A DNA stretch of 64,000 bases from Haloprofundus marisrubri (GCF_001469955.1 NZ_LOPU01000040.1:62001-126000), one strand, 5' to 3'. Shown: positions 8,727 through 17,691, counted from the first letter of the stretch. Notes: generated from the sequence alone by a model not told the origin. Numbers and translations are program-made.

Positions 8727-9662
8727 TCACTGCTCACCGAGCGCATCCGCGAGGTCGTGGGCGACGTCCTCGATGGCCTCGTGGGTTCGGTCGACGTCAC
8801 GCATCGTCATGAACCCGTGAACCATCGACTCGTAGTTCTCGTAGCGCGTGGAAACACCGTCGCCGACGAGTTGCTCGGCATAGGCTTTCCCGCCGTCTCG
8901 GAGTGGGTCGAACCCGGCGGTGACGACTGTCGCTGGGGCGACACCGGAGACGTCGGCGGCGTTCGTCGGGTCGGCATACGCGTTTCGTCTGTGGATATCG
9001 GTGACGTAGTAACAGTCGCCGAACCACTCCATGTCGGCCTCACTGAGGACGATTCCGGTGTTCTCTCGAACGGATTGCTGGTCGTTGTCGATACCGACAG
9101 CAGGGTAGATGAGCAGTTGGTGAGCGAGTTCCGGACCGTCGCGTTCGGCGGCCATCAGCGCTGCGACGGCAGCGAGGTTTCCACCAGCGGAGTCGCCGGC
9201 GACGGCGAGTTCGTCCACTCCGCCGAGCGCATCTGGGTTTTCGGCAGCCCACTCGACGGCGGCGTAGGCATCCTCGACTGCCGCGGGAAACGGGTGTTCG
9301 GGGGCGAGTCGGTAGCCAACCGAGAGGACTGCACAGCCACTCTCGCGGGTGAGATGTCGGCAGAGCCAGTCCAGCGTCTCGATACTGCCGAGAACGAATC
9401 CGCCGCCGTGAAAGAACACGACCGTCGGAACCGGTTCGTCGGTGTCGGGAAGGTAGAGGCGAGCGTCAAGTTCGCCTGCCGGACCGGGAATCGTTCGGTC
9501 GACGGTCGCACCGACGCTCGGTGGGTTTCGGTTCTGCAGCCACATCGCCGGACGGGTGACGAGACGGAGCAGTTTCAGTCCACGACGGCTGTGCGGGAGT
9601 GGAAATCGGCCCCGCTGTTCGAGCGCTGCCTTCGCTTGCGGGTCGATTTCGTCGGCTTGCAT
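8727..9662 (-). CDS. Alpha/beta hydrolase, hormone-sensitive lipase-type esterase
   Basis: This 311-residue protein contains the oxyanion-hole motif HGGG (85-88) and the nucleophile motif GDSAGG with Ser158. Asp252 (FDPLRD) and His282 (SMVHGF) complete the catalytic triad. That arrangement defines the HSL (family IV) carboxylesterases, cytoplasmic enzymes that cleave short-chain esters. Length and motif spacing are normal. It is predicted active; the natural substrate is unknown. Confidence 0.92.
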   Translation of the reverse strand: MQADEIDPQAKAALEQRGRFPLPHSRRGLKLLRLVTRPAMWLQNRNPPSVGATVDRTIPGPAGELDARLYLPDTDEPVPTVVFFHGGGFVLGSIETLDWLCRHLTRESGCAVLSVGYRLAPEHPFPAAVEDAYAAVEWAAENPDALGGVDELAVAGDSAGGNLAAVAALMAAERDGPELAHQLLIYPAVGIDNDQQSVRENTGIVLSEADMEWFGDCYYVTDIHRRNAYADPTNAADVSGVAPATVVTAGFDPLRDGGKAYAEQLVGDGVSTRYENYESMVHGFMTMRDVDRTHEAIEDVAHDLADALGEQ

Positions 9663-9790
9663 GAGTGATTGTACGGTCGACAGACACTAAGCTGCTCGTG
9701 CTCGACGACGTGAGAACGAGGCGAGTAGACGAATCGTCGTTTCGAGAATGAGATACATTCGACGGCGAGACACTGGGTTCGACGTGGAGT

Positions 9791-10204
9791 TCAGTCGTCT
9801 TGGGTGTACCACCACGCCCACAGGACGAGTACGCCTTGCAGCGGGAGGCGGGCCCAAAGCGCGGCTTGGCCGAGGCGCTCGGCGTCGTCGGGAACTGCAT
9901 CGGGCAGGAGGCCGCTCGTCGCCATGTAGACGTTTGCCGGGAAGACGGCGAGCAGCAGGCCAATCAGACCCCACGCCGAGAGACGTCGTGTCCGCCGAAA
10001 CAGAACGCCGATTCCGAGAACGATTTCGACAACGCCGGAGAGATACACCAAGAACACCGGACGCGGTAGCTGCGGTGGGACGATTCGTGCGAACATCTTC
10101 GGCGAGACGAAATGCATCACGCCTGCGAACACGTACGCGAGACTCATCACGTAGAGAAGCGGTCGTTTGAGACGGGACGAAGACGAATCCGTGCTGCTGC
10201 TCAT
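9791..10204 (-). CDS. DoxX-family membrane protein
   Basis: The start MSSSTDSSSSRLKRP at 10204 gives 137 residues with four hydrophobic segments. The second includes the family-like YLSGVVEIVLGIGVLF and the third LIGLLLAVFPANVYMA. The short segment AGVMHFVSPKMF near the N-terminus is typical of DoxX/DUF417-like proteins. Members are poorly characterised small membrane proteins linked to redox or thiosulfate metabolism in some organisms. The function here is not known. Confidence 0.8.
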   Translation of the reverse strand: MSSSTDSSSSRLKRPLLYVMSLAYVFAGVMHFVSPKMFARIVPPQLPRPVFLVYLSGVVEIVLGIGVLFRRTRRLSAWGLIGLLLAVFPANVYMATSGLLPDAVPDDAERLGQAALWARLPLQGVLVLWAWWYTQDD

Positions 10205-10318
10205 GGTCTCTGTAGGTGTCGGTCTGTGAAAACGGTACGCAAACGTGCAGGCGACGGTAAGCACGACTGGTGTCTCCCGAGAGCGTCAGACGGGGAAGCC
10301 ACCCGTCTTCGGGGAGCG

Positions 10319-11704
10319 TCAGATAGCGAATCCACCTACGCTGGGTGGCCGGTGTTGCCGGGGTGCGGCAGGGAGACGTCGATAGTCGTGGGGAGGTTGT
10401 ACAGAGTCAAGTCGGGACCGGTCGAGAGCAGGTGCTTCCGTTCCCGAACGTTCGACGTCCTCTCGAACGATTACGACCGGTACGTCGAGTGCAGTTCGAG
10501 CCTGAATCCGCTCTCGCAACTGATCTGCGGCCCCGTCGTCCGCCACCGCTTGGACGACCACGAGACGCGGCGTCCGCGAGAACAGTTCCGTCTCGTACTC
10601 GACGGTCGTTGAAAGAACTTGGAGTTCGCTTTCCGCAGCGGCTTGTTCGACTGACGATTCGAACTGCGCGTTCTCCTGAACGTCAATCGTCGTAACGACG
10701 AGAAACGACGAGAGTACGGCGATGCCGACGACGAGGACGCCGATACGTTGGAGCGTGATTCGGCGGGCGGTCTCCTGTTCGAACCAGTGGTCCGGTCGGT
10801 AACCGCGCACCCACAACACGCCGAGACTAGCGAAGTTGATGGAGAGTACGTTGACGAGTACCAGAATCCCAGCGCTGATTACTAACACAGAGTCCGCATA
10901 GGCGACGCCGAGTCCGACGGCCGCCGCCGGCGGGATGAGCGCTGCTGCAATCATGACTCCGACGAGTGGCGCACTCGCACCCGCCGAAAGCGAAAGCGCG
11001 CCTGCCGCCCCGGACCCAAGTGCGACAACCAGCGAGAGCGCACCGGGGTTCACGCGAGCGGCGACCTCGCTCAACGACCGAATATCGGTGTTCGGCATCA
11101 CGGTGTACTTCGCCGCGAACGCGAATAGGGTGGCGCTGAAGACCGCAAGGCCGAGACCGAGCAACTGCGCTTTGACACCGGTTCGAAAGAGGTCGTCGTC
11201 GTTGACTATACTCCCGACGCTCGCCCCGACAGCGGGGCCCAAAAGCGGTGCAATCACCATCGACCCGACGACGACGGCGGCGCTGTCGGCCAACAGACCC
11301 GCACCCGCGACGACGGCGCTGATGACGGTGAAAATGACGTAGTTGGGCGTCACGGCTGCCATCTCGGCTGCTTGGGCGCGGAGTTCGTCACGGGAGATTC
11401 GGTCGGTCTGTATCAGTCGCTCGTTTTGCTTGTTTGGCTCGTCTTCTTTCTCGTCGGTGAGTTCGTCGGAGAGAACGGCTTCGACGTCGCTGATGACCGC
11501 AAACCCGTTTCGCTCGACACCGACCGACCGAAAGGCGTCGAGGAGGTCCTCGACGGCGTCGGTTTCGACGGGGACCGAAATAACGAGGTCGTACTCGCGT
11601 TGTGACACCTCCTGTGTCATCGTGAACGCGAGTTCCCGAGCGTCGAGAATACCGACGACTGCTTCTCGGCTGTCGGTCGGTATCGTCAGTTGCACTAAAC
11701 GCAT
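10319..11704 (-). CDS. TIGR00341 / DUF389 membrane protein
   Basis: The 461-residue protein has an N-terminal ferredoxin-like cytoplasmic region (residues 1-75), a charged linker, and then eight or so hydrophobic segments. These include the DUF389 core: TPNYVIFTVISAVVAGAGLL, VVGSMVIAPLLGPAVG and GVMIAAALIPPAAAVGLG. A C-terminal extension after residue 340 is soluble. The family is widespread but its function is unestablished; a transport role is often supposed. No operon partner is evident. Confidence 0.88.
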   Translation of the reverse strand: MRLVQLTIPTDSREAVVGILDARELAFTMTQEVSQREYDLVISVPVETDAVEDLLDAFRSVGVERNGFAVISDVEAVLSDELTDEKEDEPNKQNERLIQTDRISRDELRAQAAEMAAVTPNYVIFTVISAVVAGAGLLADSAAVVVGSMVIAPLLGPAVGASVGSIVNDDDLFRTGVKAQLLGLGLAVFSATLFAFAAKYTVMPNTDIRSLSEVAARVNPGALSLVVALGSGAAGALSLSAGASAPLVGVMIAAALIPPAAAVGLGVAYADSVLVISAGILVLVNVLSINFASLGVLWVRGYRPDHWFEQETARRITLQRIGVLVVGIAVLSSFLVVTTIDVQENAQFESSVEQAAAESELQVLSTTVEYETELFSRTPRLVVVQAVADDGAADQLRERIQARTALDVPVVIVREDVERSGTEAPALDRSRLDSVQPPHDYRRLPAAPRQHRPPSVGGFAI

Positions 11705-11832
11705 TCATAGACTCAGTGGACAGCGCGGTATATATCTCCAGTCGGAAGATGACCGAGAGGCAGGCAGGCGGGGTGACCGGAGTCAACGGAGTAACCGTCG
11801 AACAGTCACTGTGGATGTCGGCAGAGCGGAGG

Positions 11833-12297
11833 TCACCAGTCGAACGCTCGATGTATCTCTCGACCTTCGTCGTTCAACACCGGACCGACAACCTCGCTCG
11901 TGCTGTCGAGAATCTCGGCGGAACGCACGGAAGGTTCGGTTCCGACGAACTCCGCAATCTCGTCACCGCCGACGCTGTAGACGACACGGTCGAATCCTGC
12001 CGACCGCATCCCCCCGGCGCACATTGGGCACGGTTCCGTGCTCGTGTACATCACCATCTCGGCGCGTTCATCGGCGTCGTAGTCACGGCACGCACGGTAG
12101 GCGAGGTGAAGTTCGGGATGACGACGGATGTCGTTCTCCGTGACGACGTGATTGGAATCGGTCTCGACAACCTCGTCGTCGTGGACGAGCACGCTTCCGA
12201 ACGGTCGGTCTCCGCGGTCGCTGGCCTCGCGGGCGAGGTCGAACGCCTCTCGCATGTGCGATTCGTGGTCGAATTCGTCGAAGTTCGGAGATGACAC
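11833..12297 (-). CDS. Nucleoside/tRNA deaminase-family (CMP/dCMP deaminase fold) protein
   Basis: The 154-residue protein carries the zinc site of cytidine-deaminase-fold enzymes: RHPELHLAYRA (the His with the nearby Glu in place of the usual HAE) and the second zinc motif TEPCPMCAGG. The arrangement is that of guanine deaminase/TadA-like nucleoside deaminases. Here the first motif is HPE rather than HAE, a variant I recall in haloarchaeal homologues. It probably deaminates a free base or nucleoside; RNA editing is possible but less likely. Confidence 0.85.
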   Translation of the reverse strand: MSSPNFDEFDHESHMREAFDLAREASDRGDRPFGSVLVHDDEVVETDSNHVVTENDIRRHPELHLAYRACRDYDADERAEMVMYTSTEPCPMCAGGMRSAGFDRVVYSVGGDEIAEFVGTEPSVRSAEILDSTSEVVGPVLNDEGREIHRAFDW

Positions 12298-12468
12298 GTT
12301 AGTAGGTACGTGAACCCTCGACTAAGCATTTCGCCGAAGTGATTTGCCACGAAGCGTGTGAGTAGCCTCCACGGTTCCTGCGAACTCGTCCAAACGAGGT
12401 GGGAGTGAAACGAGAGACGTGAAGAGTGAGAGACAAAAGACGTGAAGACCAAAACCGAAGGCCACACA

Positions 12469-12535
12469 CCACTGTTTCCGGAGCTACCGGAGAGACTCGA
12501 GTCGAGGACACCCTCACTCCACCATTTCCGGAGCT
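12469..12535 (-). repeat. Two inverted-orientation origin boxes upstream of orc
   Basis: Reading on the minus strand, the copies are AGCTCCGGAAACAGTGG (12469-12485) and AGCTCCGGAAATGGTGG (12519-12535). They point toward the AT-rich segment and face the three plus-strand boxes at 12758-12868. Confidence 0.85.
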
Positions 12536-12630
12536 TTTCGTGAGAAAGGGAGGGTGTCGCTCGAAGAAGCCGACTCGATTGCCGGTTCTCGGTTAGACGG
12601 GAGATAGTGTCGTGTCAAAAGTGTCGACAG

Positions 12631-12715
12631 ACAAATAATTATATATCTTCTATGTTTTGAGTCTACGGCAGTACGGATTTGGTTTTACTCTTACTAACTT
12701 AAATCCTTCCCTACT
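12631..12715. other. AT-rich candidate duplex-unwinding element
   Basis: This is the most AT-rich stretch of the neighbourhood (it includes AATAATTATATATCTTC, then TTACTAACTTAAATCC). It lies exactly between the two sets of converging origin boxes. In archaeal origins the unwinding element sits in that position. The placement is observed; unwinding is inferred. Confidence 0.6.
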
Positions 12716-12757
12716 AGAAGTCTTCGTCTCGACCCCCCGGGTACCTGTTGAGACGAT

Positions 12758-12868
12758 AGCTTCGGAAACAGTGGAGTGAGAGGGTGATATAAAGAAATCG
12801 TGCTCCGGAAACGGTGGTGCCTCTCGAGTATTAGTATTCTCGGGCTCCGGACGCTCCGGAAACGGTGG
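12758..12868 (+). repeat. Three plus-strand origin boxes immediately upstream of orc
   Basis: Copies are AGCTTCGGAAACAGTGG (12758-12774), TGCTCCGGAAACGGTGG (12801-12817) and CGCTCCGGAAACGGTGG (12852-12868). The last lies 32 bp before the chosen orc start, so Orc binding could also repress its own gene. A partial CTCCGGA sits at 12845-12851. Confidence 0.85.
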
Positions 12869-12900
12869 TTTTATCGTGTTACTCTATGTGTCATTTTCTC

Positions 12901-14157
12901 ATGGGGATGTTCGAGCGAGACCGACTCGTGTTTGCCGACGCCGAACCGTTGGACGATTCGTACGAGCCGGAAGATATCCGCGAGCGAGACAAGGAACTCG
13001 CAAAGTACCAGCGAGCACTGCAGCCGATAATCGACAACCGGCCGACATCGAACATCTTTCTGTACGGGAAGACGGGAACGGGAAAGACAGTTGCGACGAA
13101 GTTCATGCTCTCACATCTCGAACACGACGCCGAGAAGTACGACGATATCGACCTTTCGACGGTGTGGGTCGGCTGCGAGAACCTCTCTTCGTCGTATCAG
13201 GTCGCAGTCTCGCTCGTGAACGAACTCCGTTTGGAGAAAGGAAAAGACCGCATCAGTACAACAGGCTACTCCCAGCAACGCGTCTTCGACATCCTCTACG
13301 ACGAACTTGACTCCTTCGGCGACACCGTCGTCATCGTCCTCGACGAGATCGACAACATCGGTGATTCCGACGATATCCTCTACGGTCTCCCCCGTGCTCG
13401 CTCGAACGGCTACGTCGAGGACGTCCAACCGGTCATCGTCGGCATCAGCAACGACTTCCAATTCAGGGAAGGGCTCTCTCCGAAAGTCAAAGACACGCTG
13501 GCCGAAAAGGAGATACTGTTCCCGCCGTACGACGCGAACCAACTCCGCTCGATTCTCCAACCGCGCGCGACGAAAGCGTTCCACGATGGTGTGCTCGAAA
13601 GCGACGTCGTCCCGCTGTGTGCGGCGCTCTCCGCACAGGACACCGGCTCTGCTCGGCAGGCGATACGTCTCCTTCGGGAGGCCGGTGAACTCGCCCAAGC
13701 GGAGGATATCGCTACGGTGACTGCCGACCACGTCCGTGGTGCACAGGACGAACTCGAGAAAAATCAGCTGTACGAGGGGATGCAGGAACTCACCACCCAG
13801 GGGCACGTCGTCCTCTGTGCGCTCGCCCACCACGAAGCACGCGACGAGGTCCCGGTTCGCTCTCGTGACCTCTACGAGCAGTACGTCAGTATCTGCAACC
13901 AACTCGACGCCGACAGCGTAAGCGGCCGACGCGTCCGTGACCATCTTTCGGACCTGAACATGCTTGGCCTCATCAACGTCTACGAGCGCAACGAGGGGCT
14001 CTCGGCCGGACGATATCACGAGTACGAACTCAACGTTCCACTCGACGCCGTACTGAACGTGTTACTCTCCATCTCTCGGTTCGAAGAGATTGCCGAATCC
14101 ATCGAAGCGAACGCCAACCAGAACAACGTCCTCCAGTCGGATATCTCCGACTACTGA
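12901..14157 (+). CDS. Orc1/Cdc6 family replication initiator
   Basis: The ATG at 12901 (MGMFERDRLVFADAEPLDDSY) matches the usual haloarchaeal Orc start and gives 418 residues. The AAA+ module has Walker A GKTGTGKT at 56-63 and Walker B VIVLDEID with Asp148/Glu149. A sensor region follows (ISNDFQF), then the winged-helix DNA-binding domain, including SGRRVRDHLSDLNMLGLI near residues 340-360. Orc1/Cdc6 binds the boxes around the gene and opens the origin. Its origin boxes and the nearby parA suggest it drives this replicon. Confidence 0.95.
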   Translation: MGMFERDRLVFADAEPLDDSYEPEDIRERDKELAKYQRALQPIIDNRPTSNIFLYGKTGTGKTVATKFMLSHLEHDAEKYDDIDLSTVWVGCENLSSSYQVAVSLVNELRLEKGKDRISTTGYSQQRVFDILYDELDSFGDTVVIVLDEIDNIGDSDDILYGLPRARSNGYVEDVQPVIVGISNDFQFREGLSPKVKDTLAEKEILFPPYDANQLRSILQPRATKAFHDGVLESDVVPLCAALSAQDTGSARQAIRLLREAGELAQAEDIATVTADHVRGAQDELEKNQLYEGMQELTTQGHVVLCALAHHEARDEVPVRSRDLYEQYVSICNQLDADSVSGRRVRDHLSDLNMLGLINVYERNEGLSAGRYHEYELNVPLDAVLNVLLSISRFEEIAESIEANANQNNVLQSDISDY

Positions 14158-14201
14158 CCGCCCGTTTCGACGTCCCCGTCCATCCGTTTTGCCGGTCTCG
14201 A

Positions 14202-14533
14202 AGCTTCGGAAACAGTGGTGTGTTAGACACTACTGGAGGTTATCACTTCGCTTCTCTTTCAACCTACGGAGGAGCGGATTAGCTTCGGAAACGGTGGAGT
14301 CCGAAGTCTCGTCGAGCCAGCTCCCCCGAGATACGAGTTCGGCCCGATAGCTTCGGAAACGATGGGGTGTCTCCCCCGTAGGTCGCTGGAACGAAAATTT
14401 TAATATCTCGGTGAAATCTTTCACAGTCAACGAGATATTTTCCATCGAACAGACCGCTTCTTCCGTAGCAAACCTAATCAGCCGATACAACAGAAAGAAG
14501 CGCTATAGCGGCAGATAACTCCGGAACAGGTGG
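14202..14533 (+). repeat. Four plus-strand origin boxes downstream of orc
   Basis: Copies are AGCTTCGGAAACAGTGG (14202-14218), AGCTTCGGAAACGGTGG (14281-14297), AGCTTCGGAAACGATGG (14349-14365) and a degenerate AACTCCGGAACAGGTGG (14517-14533). All share one orientation, unlike the face-to-face set upstream. A second AT-rich patch (about 14390-14450) lies between the third and fourth. The 387-bp gap between orc and the next gene holds nothing else I can recognise. Confidence 0.8.
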
Positions 14534-14544
14534 AGGGGGTTAGC

Positions 14545-15966
14545 TCACTCGAGTCCGTCTTGAAGGTACGAGAGTACGGTCGGCCACGAGTTCGCTTCTG
14601 CCCGGGCGATTCCCGACGCTGTTCCGCCTAGCGCCCGGTCGCCCAACACTATCCGATGCTGCGTCGGTGCGTAAGGGAACCTCACTGAGTGACCTGCGTT
14701 CTCGTAAACGAGCATCTTGTAGTCATACGGATGGTCGTGTGAGTCAAGCCGCTCAACGACTTCCCGTCCGGACTGCGCTGCGGGAAGAACAGCGTCGTCG
14801 CCGCCTGCGACGTACAGCACTGGACCTGAAATACGTTCGACCGAAATCTTGGTCCTCTCCCGTGTCTTCTCGTCGGCTGCTGCCAGCGCGGTTTCGTGGG
14901 CCGGCGTCGTGTGTAGCGCCTGTTGACCGTCTGTCGTCCGTTGTTGTCCCGCATCGAACTCGACTTCGATGTACGGCACTGGTTCTCCGTCGACAGACCA
15001 CGGCGAGGTTCCGAAGCTGTCGAACCCCATGACGTAGCTGGGTCCGTTGTAACAGACGACTGCCCCGACATCGTCGCGACGTGCGCCCAGAAGAAGCGAC
15101 AACTGGCCGCCGAGCGACCACCCTATCGTCCCGATAGCGTCGCTGGAGACCGCACGTAACCCGGTAAACCACTCGATTGCGCTATCGAAGTACTCTAACG
15201 GAACCCGCCGAGGTTTCGTCGGAATCGGACCGTACGGACCGGTGTAGCGGAGCACGAACGCCGCGAATCCATGCGAAGCGAGTTGCTTTCCCTCCCGGTC
15301 CATCCACGTCCCATCCCCGCCTCCGTGTAGGACCAGTACTCCCGGGTGAGGGCCGTCGGACTCTGGAAGGTAACACCGTCCGACGATGTCTGTCGGCGGC
15401 TCTACTTGTTCGATTCCGGGTGAGTCGGCGCGACGACGGATTCGCGTCGACGCGACCTGGTCACCGTCAACGAACGCAGTCACGACGGTCTCTACGATTC
15501 CGCTCTCGGACGGTTCGTCGAGCTCCGGGGCTCGATTGGCCTCTGAGATGTGTTCACGCGGCCGCATCGACCAGATAAGTCCCATCGGCCGAACGCCGTC
15601 GTACGTCCCCCCGACTGGAGCCATCTCGGTCACGTCGACGGCTCCGTTCTCGTCGGCCTCGAACGTCGCATATGACTCGAACTGGCCACGCGACGAAAAC
15701 CGAAACAGAGGTGCGTCACTGCTGGGGCGATAGGCTGCTCGAAGCGAGACTTCTGTACCTGCATCGAGACCCGAAATCCGGAGGTTCAGTTGCTCGTCTA
15801 AGAGACACTCCTCCGGTGCGCCGATTGCTGGTTCCGCGCCCGTTCCGATCGACGAACAGCCTGCAGAGGCGAGAAGAGAACCGGACCCAACCGCCAGAAG
15901 TAGCTCACGGCGGCGAGTAGACGAGAAGATGTCATCGAAACTCACACTCTGTGTTTGCTTCCGCAA
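14545..15966 (-). CDS. Tat lipoprotein with acyl-CoA thioesterase/BAAT-type hydrolase domains
   Basis: This 473-residue protein begins with a twin-arginine lipoprotein signal (TRRRELLLAVGSGSLLASAGC, lipobox Cys37). Residues about 45-180 resemble the bile acid-CoA:amino acid N-acyltransferase (BAAT) N-terminal domain. Residues about 190-470 form the dienelactone-hydrolase-like C-terminal domain, with nucleophile GWSLGG (Ser284), an acid at GGDDAVLP and a His at NAGHSVRF. Exporting a thioesterase-type enzyme is odd because CoA esters are intracellular. The substrate is therefore more likely an extracellular ester or peptide. It lies inside the replication/partition module. Confidence 0.82.
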   Translation of the reverse strand: MRKQTQSVSFDDIFSSTRRRELLLAVGSGSLLASAGCSSIGTGAEPAIGAPEECLLDEQLNLRISGLDAGTEVSLRAAYRPSSDAPLFRFSSRGQFESYATFEADENGAVDVTEMAPVGGTYDGVRPMGLIWSMRPREHISEANRAPELDEPSESGIVETVVTAFVDGDQVASTRIRRRADSPGIEQVEPPTDIVGRCYLPESDGPHPGVLVLHGGGDGTWMDREGKQLASHGFAAFVLRYTGPYGPIPTKPRRVPLEYFDSAIEWFTGLRAVSSDAIGTIGWSLGGQLSLLLGARRDDVGAVVCYNGPSYVMGFDSFGTSPWSVDGEPVPYIEVEFDAGQQRTTDGQQALHTTPAHETALAAADEKTRERTKISVERISGPVLYVAGGDDAVLPAAQSGREVVERLDSHDHPYDYKMLVYENAGHSVRFPYAPTQHRIVLGDRALGGTASGIARAEANSWPTVLSYLQDGLE

Positions 15967-16034
15967 CTCAAAGTAGTTCGGGTGCGTCGAACAGGCTACC
16001 TAACGTCCGTTCTACTGGAGTTCGCCTCCTGATG

Positions 16035-16442
16035 CTAATCGTCGAACGTCATCCCGTAGCCCCACTCTTCGAGATGCGTTTCTGCTTCGTCGAGATGTTC
16101 GAGTCCGACTCGCATCAGCGCCTCACGTAGGTCGGTTAGAGAGACGTCATCGTTGAACCGTTCTTCCATCTCACGGAGCGCATCACGTTCTGCGTTTTTC
16201 GTCTCCGGTTGGAGGAAGAGAGGAACACGGTTTCGCCCGTCTTGGACGCCGTCACGGCGAAATTTATACGGAATCTGTATCGTCTGCTGTTGTGTCTGTT
16301 GACTCTGTTTTGTCTCCGCTGTCTCCTCTTCGACTTCGGCCGACTCAGTCGATATAGCACCCGATGATTTATCGGACGGTTCTTCGGATTCGACGTCCTC
16401 TGCGAAGGGGTCTTCGCCGGCGCCTTCTTTCATCCCCGTCAT
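16035..16442 (-). CDS. Small acidic ParA-partner protein (putative centromere-binding)
   Basis: This 135-residue protein starts inside the last codons of parA (4-bp ATGA overlap), so the two are co-translated. Residues 1-60 are acidic, with Gln/Thr-rich repeats. Residues about 60-135 are predicted helical (PETKNAERDALREMEERF, DVSLTDLREALMRVG, HLDEAETHLEEWG). No ribbon-helix-helix, ParB or classic HTH is obvious. By position it should be the DNA-binding or adaptor partner of ParA in plasmid segregation. This is inferred from context, not from sequence similarity. Confidence 0.65.
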   Translation of the reverse strand: MTGMKEGAGEDPFAEDVESEEPSDKSSGAISTESAEVEEETAETKQSQQTQQQTIQIPYKFRRDGVQDGRNRVPLFLQPETKNAERDALREMEERFNDDVSLTDLREALMRVGLEHLDEAETHLEEWGYGMTFDD

Positions 16443-17314
16443 GGCAGCGCCACCCCGTGGGAGAGGTCACCCGGTTCAGGTGGGTTCGGCGCTTCGATGC
16501 CCACTGTTCCCTCCAGATTCCGTGCTAGTCGGTCGAATTGGGCGAGCGTCTCCAGTTCGTACTTCCGATGCCGGTCGCGGTGTTCGCGGACGTAGGTGAA
16601 CGCCGAACACTGTTGCATCCAACAGCCTTCCATCAACGACGCCCGTTCACCGATAATCTCCGGTATCGCGTAGTCGATTTCGTCGAGTACGGTGCGCTGG
16701 TCGCGGGTATCTTTGAACGCGACCGGTACGGCGGCGAGTACACCGACGTCGATGTCGAGCTGTTCTTCGAAACCAGCGACGAGCGCTTCTAGTCCTTCGA
16801 CCGCTGCCCGACCCTTCGCGCTCGGTTCGACCGGGATGACGAGCGACCGGGTGGCGTGAATCGCATTGTAGAGATGCGGGCCCTCCGTCGCCGGAGGGTC
16901 GCAGATGAGGACGTCGTACTCGTCGGGAACGTTCGCCTCACGGAGTACGCGGAGCAGCTGTGCGTGGACACCGAACGCTTCGCCCATCGCCTCGGATTGG
17001 TCCTTCTCTCGCTGGAGGTACTCCGAGAGGTCCGAGAGCATGTTGTGCTCGGGAACGATGTCGACACCTTCGACGGTCTGAATCAGATCATCGAACTCAC
17101 CTTTCGGGCGGCGAATCATGTGTCGAACGAGATTGTCGACCGACTCGGTTCGCTGGTTGTCGACACCGAACAGTCGAGAGAGGTCGCCGTCTTGAGGGTC
17201 GAGTGGAACGACTAATGGTTTGAGTCCCGCGCGTGCGTGCGCGACTGCCAGGTTCGCAGCGGTGGTAGTCTTGCCCACCCCGCCAGCCTCGCTGTACGTC
17301 GAGTACGCTAACAT
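16439..17314 (-). CDS. parA: ParA-family partition ATPase
   Basis: The 291-residue protein starts MLAYSTYSEAGGVGKTTTAANLA. The deviant Walker A box (residues 8-17) has the catalytic GKTT but an Ala where the ParA/MinD signature lysine normally sits (KGGVGKT to AGGVGKT). Walker A' (DPQDGDLSR) and Walker B (DVLICDPPA) follow. ParA ATPases move plasmid copies using a centromere-binding partner. Here the next gene on the same strand is that candidate partner, and a 13-bp-phased array lies upstream. Start and length are normal for haloarchaeal ParA. Confidence 0.93.
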   Translation of the reverse strand: MLAYSTYSEAGGVGKTTTAANLAVAHARAGLKPLVVPLDPQDGDLSRLFGVDNQRTESVDNLVRHMIRRPKGEFDDLIQTVEGVDIVPEHNMLSDLSEYLQREKDQSEAMGEAFGVHAQLLRVLREANVPDEYDVLICDPPATEGPHLYNAIHATRSLVIPVEPSAKGRAAVEGLEALVAGFEEQLDIDVGVLAAVPVAFKDTRDQRTVLDEIDYAIPEIIGERASLMEGCWMQQCSAFTYVREHRDRHRKYELETLAQFDRLARNLEGTVGIEAPNPPEPGDLSHGVALP

Positions 17315-17389
17315 GTACTCGTCATGAGCGTCACCCCTCTTGAAAGTACGTCAGACACACTAATGAGTGAATGTCATTGCTGATTGTAG

Positions 17390-17434
17390 TGAACACATTC
17401 GCTGAACACAACTTATGAACAATAACATTGAACA
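17390..17434 (+). repeat. Phased TGAAC array, cluster A (4 units)
   Basis: TGAAC occurs at 17390, 17403, 17416 and 17430, spaced 13, 13 and 14 bases. The cluster is closest to the parA start (76 bp away). It belongs with clusters B and C further right. Confidence 0.7.
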
Positions 17435-17556
17435 TGTCATAAACGGACCGTCTTTACACTGTCTACGAGGACAACGCCGCGAATATTTTATGATAACACT
17501 TCACCGTATATCGGCTTACTATGAGCTCAAAGCCCTGATAAGAGTCTTCTAGAAAG

Positions 17557-17634
17557 TGAACAAACTCACTGAATACAGATGCTGAATATATTCTGTGAAC
17601 AAACTTGATGAACAAGCTGACTGAGGTGTTAGTC
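17557..17634 (+). repeat. 13-bp-phased TGAAC/T array, cluster B (6 units)
   Basis: Units start at 17557, 17570, 17583, 17596, 17609 and 17622, all exactly 13 bp apart. The first five begin TGAAC or TGAAT and the last TGAGG. The remaining 8 bp of each unit are variable. Confidence 0.85.
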
Positions 17635-17691
17635 GTCACCCCTTGAGAACACTTCTCGGCTGTAGGTGTTGTATGTGGTGGATGTCGTTCA

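Larger units (their letters stand above)
12469..14533. other. Candidate replication origin surrounding orc/cdc6
   Basis: Nine copies of an origin-recognition-box-like element, consensus AGCTTCGGAAACRGTGG or with CTCCGGAAAC, flank the Orc1/Cdc6 gene. Two on the minus strand (12469-12485, 12519-12535) and three on the plus strand (12758-12774, 12801-12817, 12852-12868) face each other across an AT-rich stretch at about 12631-12715. Four more plus-strand copies lie behind the gene (14202-14218, 14281-14297, 14349-14365 and degenerate 14517-14533). Inverted boxes around an AT-rich unwinding region beside an orc gene is the standard haloarchaeal origin layout. Confidence 0.85.

Noticed and set aside
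14030-14230. Short minus-strand frame behind the orc gene
   Set aside because: It overlaps the orc gene 3' end and the origin boxes and has no codon bias typical of haloarchaea.
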